DNA from: Donghicola eburneus
Lineage (GTDB): Bacteria; Pseudomonadota; Alphaproteobacteria; Rhodobacterales; Rhodobacteraceae
NCBI RefSeq assembly: GCF_900115865.1
Contig: NZ_FOXY01000002.1
Location: forward strand, 186,001-250,000
Direction: 5' to 3'
Length of the DNA stretch: 64,000 nucleotides
The notes beneath the pieces are model-generated. The model ran no database searches, was not told where the DNA came from, and worked only from the letters and a program-made list of their open reading frames with translations. Numbering within the stretch: position 1 is the first letter of the stretch; every line of letters begins with the position of its first letter. Both the position numbers and the translations under genes were made by a program. This document shows, piece by piece, positions 62,424 through 64,000 of the stretch.

Positions 62424-64000
62424 TCTGCGGGCACTCCTTGGGCAGGTGCCTTGCGCGCGCCAGCGGCGACGCGGTATCGGCGGTCCGTCAGGCTAAGCAC
62501 ACCGCCCACAGCCATGATAATCGAGCCGAGCCAAATCCAGTTCGCAAGCGGCTTGATATAGGTGCGCACGGCCCACCCGCCATCGGACTGCGGATCGCCG
62601 ATCACGACATAGACGTCGCGCAGCAAACCGCCGTCGATTGCGGCCTCGGTCGTGGGCATCTTGGCCACGGGATAGACCCGCTTTTCCGGATAGAGGGTCG
62701 CGATCTCGCTGCCATCCTGCGACAGGGTCACGTCGCCCATGGTGGACAGGTAGTTCGGCCCTTTGACCTCTTGGACGTCGTTCAGGACCAGCGTGTAGGC
62801 GCCCACGTCAAAGGGCTCGCCCAATTGGACTGTGCGGATGTCCTCTTGCTCCCACGCCATAAGACCAGAGACACCGATGAAGGTAATACCAAGGCCGGCA
62901 TGAGCGACCGCTTTGCCCCAGTCGGCGCGCGGCATACGGCGCAGGCGGCCAAAGCGGTTGGCTCCGCGTCCCGTCCGGCTCCATAGATCCATGGCAGCAC
63001 CAGCAACCATCCAAGTCCCCAGCAGCAGGCCAATGGGGCCCAGCGCAGTTTTGCCGGTTTGCAGCGCATAGGCCAGCGCGGCAACAGCAACGGCCAGTAC
63101 CAGTGCGGGCACCAGATGACGTCCCACACGGCCCAGATTGCCACGCTTCCATGGGAGCATAGACCCCAGCGGCAGGATCAGCCCCAAGACCACCATGAAG
63201 GGCGTGAAGGCCATGTTAAAGAACGGCGCACCGACCGACAGTTTGCGGTCAAAGAACATCTCGGCCACCAGCGGCCAGATGGTGCCGATGAACACCACGA
63301 ACGCCGCCACAGCGAGCAGGATGTTGTTGGCGACCAGCGCGCTCTCGCGGCTGACCATGCCAAAGACACCCTTCGCCTCCATCACATTGGCGCGGGCCGC
63401 GAACAGGGTCAGCGCCCCGCCCATAAAGAACGCCAGAATGAACAGAATGAACACACCGCGCTCTGGGTCATTGGCGAAGGCATGGACCGAGGTCAGAACG
63501 CCCGAGCGAACGATAAACGTGCCGATCAACGAGAATCCGAAGGCAAGGATCGCCAGCAGGATGGTCCAGCTTTTCAGAGCTTCGCGCTTTTCCACCACGA
63601 TAGCCGAATGCAGGAGCGCCGCACCGATGAGCCATGGCATAAAGCTGGCGTTTTCCACGGGATCCCAGAACCAGAAACCGCCCCAACCCAGCTCGTAGTA
63701 AGCCCACCAAGAGCCAAGCGCGATACCAATGGTCAGGAACACCCACGCGGCCAGCGTCCACGGACGGACCCAGCGGGCCCATGCGGCGTCCACGCGTCCT
63801 TCGATCAGGGCAGCGACGGCAAAGCTGAAAGCCATGCTCAGGCCCACATAGCCCAGATACAGGAACGGCGGGTGGAAGGCCAAACCGGGGTCCTGCAGCA
63901 GCGGGTTCAAGTCCTGCCCGTCAAAGGGCGGCACCGCGAGACGCAGGAACGGGTTCGAGGTAAAGATAATAAAGGCGAAGAACGCCACAGAGATCGCGGA
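62420..64000 (-). CDS. ccmF: Cytochrome c haem lyase subunit CcmF (5' end missing)
   Basis: This is the C-terminal part of about 525 residues of the large membrane protein that attaches haem to apocytochrome c. The haem-handling WWD-type segment is visible as LGWGGFWFWDPVENASFMPW, with many transmembrane helices and a periplasmic domain before the last helix (about 405-490). The N-terminal portion lies beyond the right edge of the window. It is linked to ccmH by a four-base overlap. Confidence 0.95.
   Translation of the reverse strand, partial: SAISVAFFAFIIFTSNPFLRLAVPPFDGQDLNPLLQDPGLAFHPPFLYLGYVGLSMAFSFAVAALIEGRVDAAWARWVRPWTLAAWVFLTIGIALGSWWAYYELGWGGFWFWDPVENASFMPWLIGAALLHSAIVVEKREALKSWTILLAILAFGFSLIGTFIVRSGVLTSVHAFANDPERGVFILFILAFFMGGALTLFAARANVMEAKGVFGMVSRESALVANNILLAVAAFVVFIGTIWPLVAEMFFDRKLSVGAPFFNMAFTPFMVVLGLILPLGSMLPWKRGNLGRVGRHLVPALVLAVAVAALAYALQTGKTALGPIGLLLGTWMVAGAAMDLWSRTGRGANRFGRLRRMPRADWGKAVAHAGLGITFIGVSGLMAWEQEDIRTVQLGEPFDVGAYTLVLNDVQEVKGPNYLSTMGDVTLSQDGSEIATLYPEKRVYPVAKMPTTEAAIDGGLLRDVYVVIGDPQSDGGWAVRTYIKPLANWIWLGSIIMAVGGVLSLTDRRYRVAAGARKAPAQGVPAE

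Overview
The window looks like chromosomal core DNA of a marine-type Rhodobacteraceae (Roseobacter group, Alphaproteobacteria). This is inferred from protein style and gene order, not from a database search. Supporting signs are the high GC content, many ATGA start/stop overlaps, a B12-dependent ribonucleotide reductase (nrdJ) with a zinc-ribbon tail, a LexA gene preceded by the alphaproteobacterial GAAC-N7-GAAC operator, the lptF-lptG-lptD-surA-pdxA-rsmA chain, a TRAP binding protein with a divergent two-component system, and split trpE / trpGDC loci. No phage, insertion sequence, CRISPR array or rRNA was seen. One tRNA gene (Pro, TGG) is present.

Layout. 0.1-3.5 kb: TRAP solute-binding protein facing a Cache-domain histidine kinase and its LuxR-type regulator. 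3.5-6.6 kb: acetolactate synthase operon with a leader-peptide attenuator, an unknown 97-residue gene between the two subunits, and a small downstream reading frame with an in-frame TGA behind a hairpin that covers its ribosome binding site. 6.65-10.8 kb: TfoX-C protein, ndk, ABC-F ATPase, marC, retropepsin-like protease. 10.8-20.3 kb: holC-pepA on the minus strand facing the LPS-export and pdxA-rsmA operon. 20.3-25.8 kb (minus strand): DUF4167 protein, prmC-prfA, DUF1499, agmatinase and an M20 amidohydrolase. 25.9-27.8 kb: mazG and an iron-binding protein. 27.9-29.1 kb: an uncharacterised two-gene operon. 29.2-33.2 kb: the pqi membrane-transport operon with pqiA split into two genes. 33.3-37.8 kb: small unknown genes and nrdJ with a candidate NrdR box. 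38.2-40.0 kb: tRNA-Pro, DUF192, a double cold-shock-domain protein, pdxH. 40.1-45.7 kb: fabI, a LysE-family exporter, gpt, ppiD, trpE. 45.8-54.3 kb: a YibQ-like deacetylase-fold protein, trpGDC-moaC-moeA, lexA, comEC. 54.4-57.3 kb: gltX and gltA. 57.3-60.9 kb: two paralogous membrane-anchored RTX calcium-binding proteins. 61.1-64 kb: enoyl-CoA hydratase, ccmH and ccmF (cut by the window edge).

Most genes are housekeeping. They cover amino-acid synthesis (ilv, trp), nucleotide balance (ndk, nrdJ, gpt, mazG), outer-membrane assembly (lpt, surA, ppiD, pqi), translation (prfA/prmC, rsmA, gltX, ABC-F), cofactors (pdxA, pdxH, moaC, moeA), cytochrome c maturation and DNA repair or uptake (lexA, comEC, holC).

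The least explained and most interesting parts are: the ilv leader attenuator; the small gene inside the ilv operon; the hairpin-masked small reading frame with an internal TGA (6431-6612); the two-gene unknown operon at 27.9-29.1 kb; the duplicated RTX genes that share upstream DNA; the small genes and strong terminator at 33.3-33.8 kb; and a composition break inside gltX.
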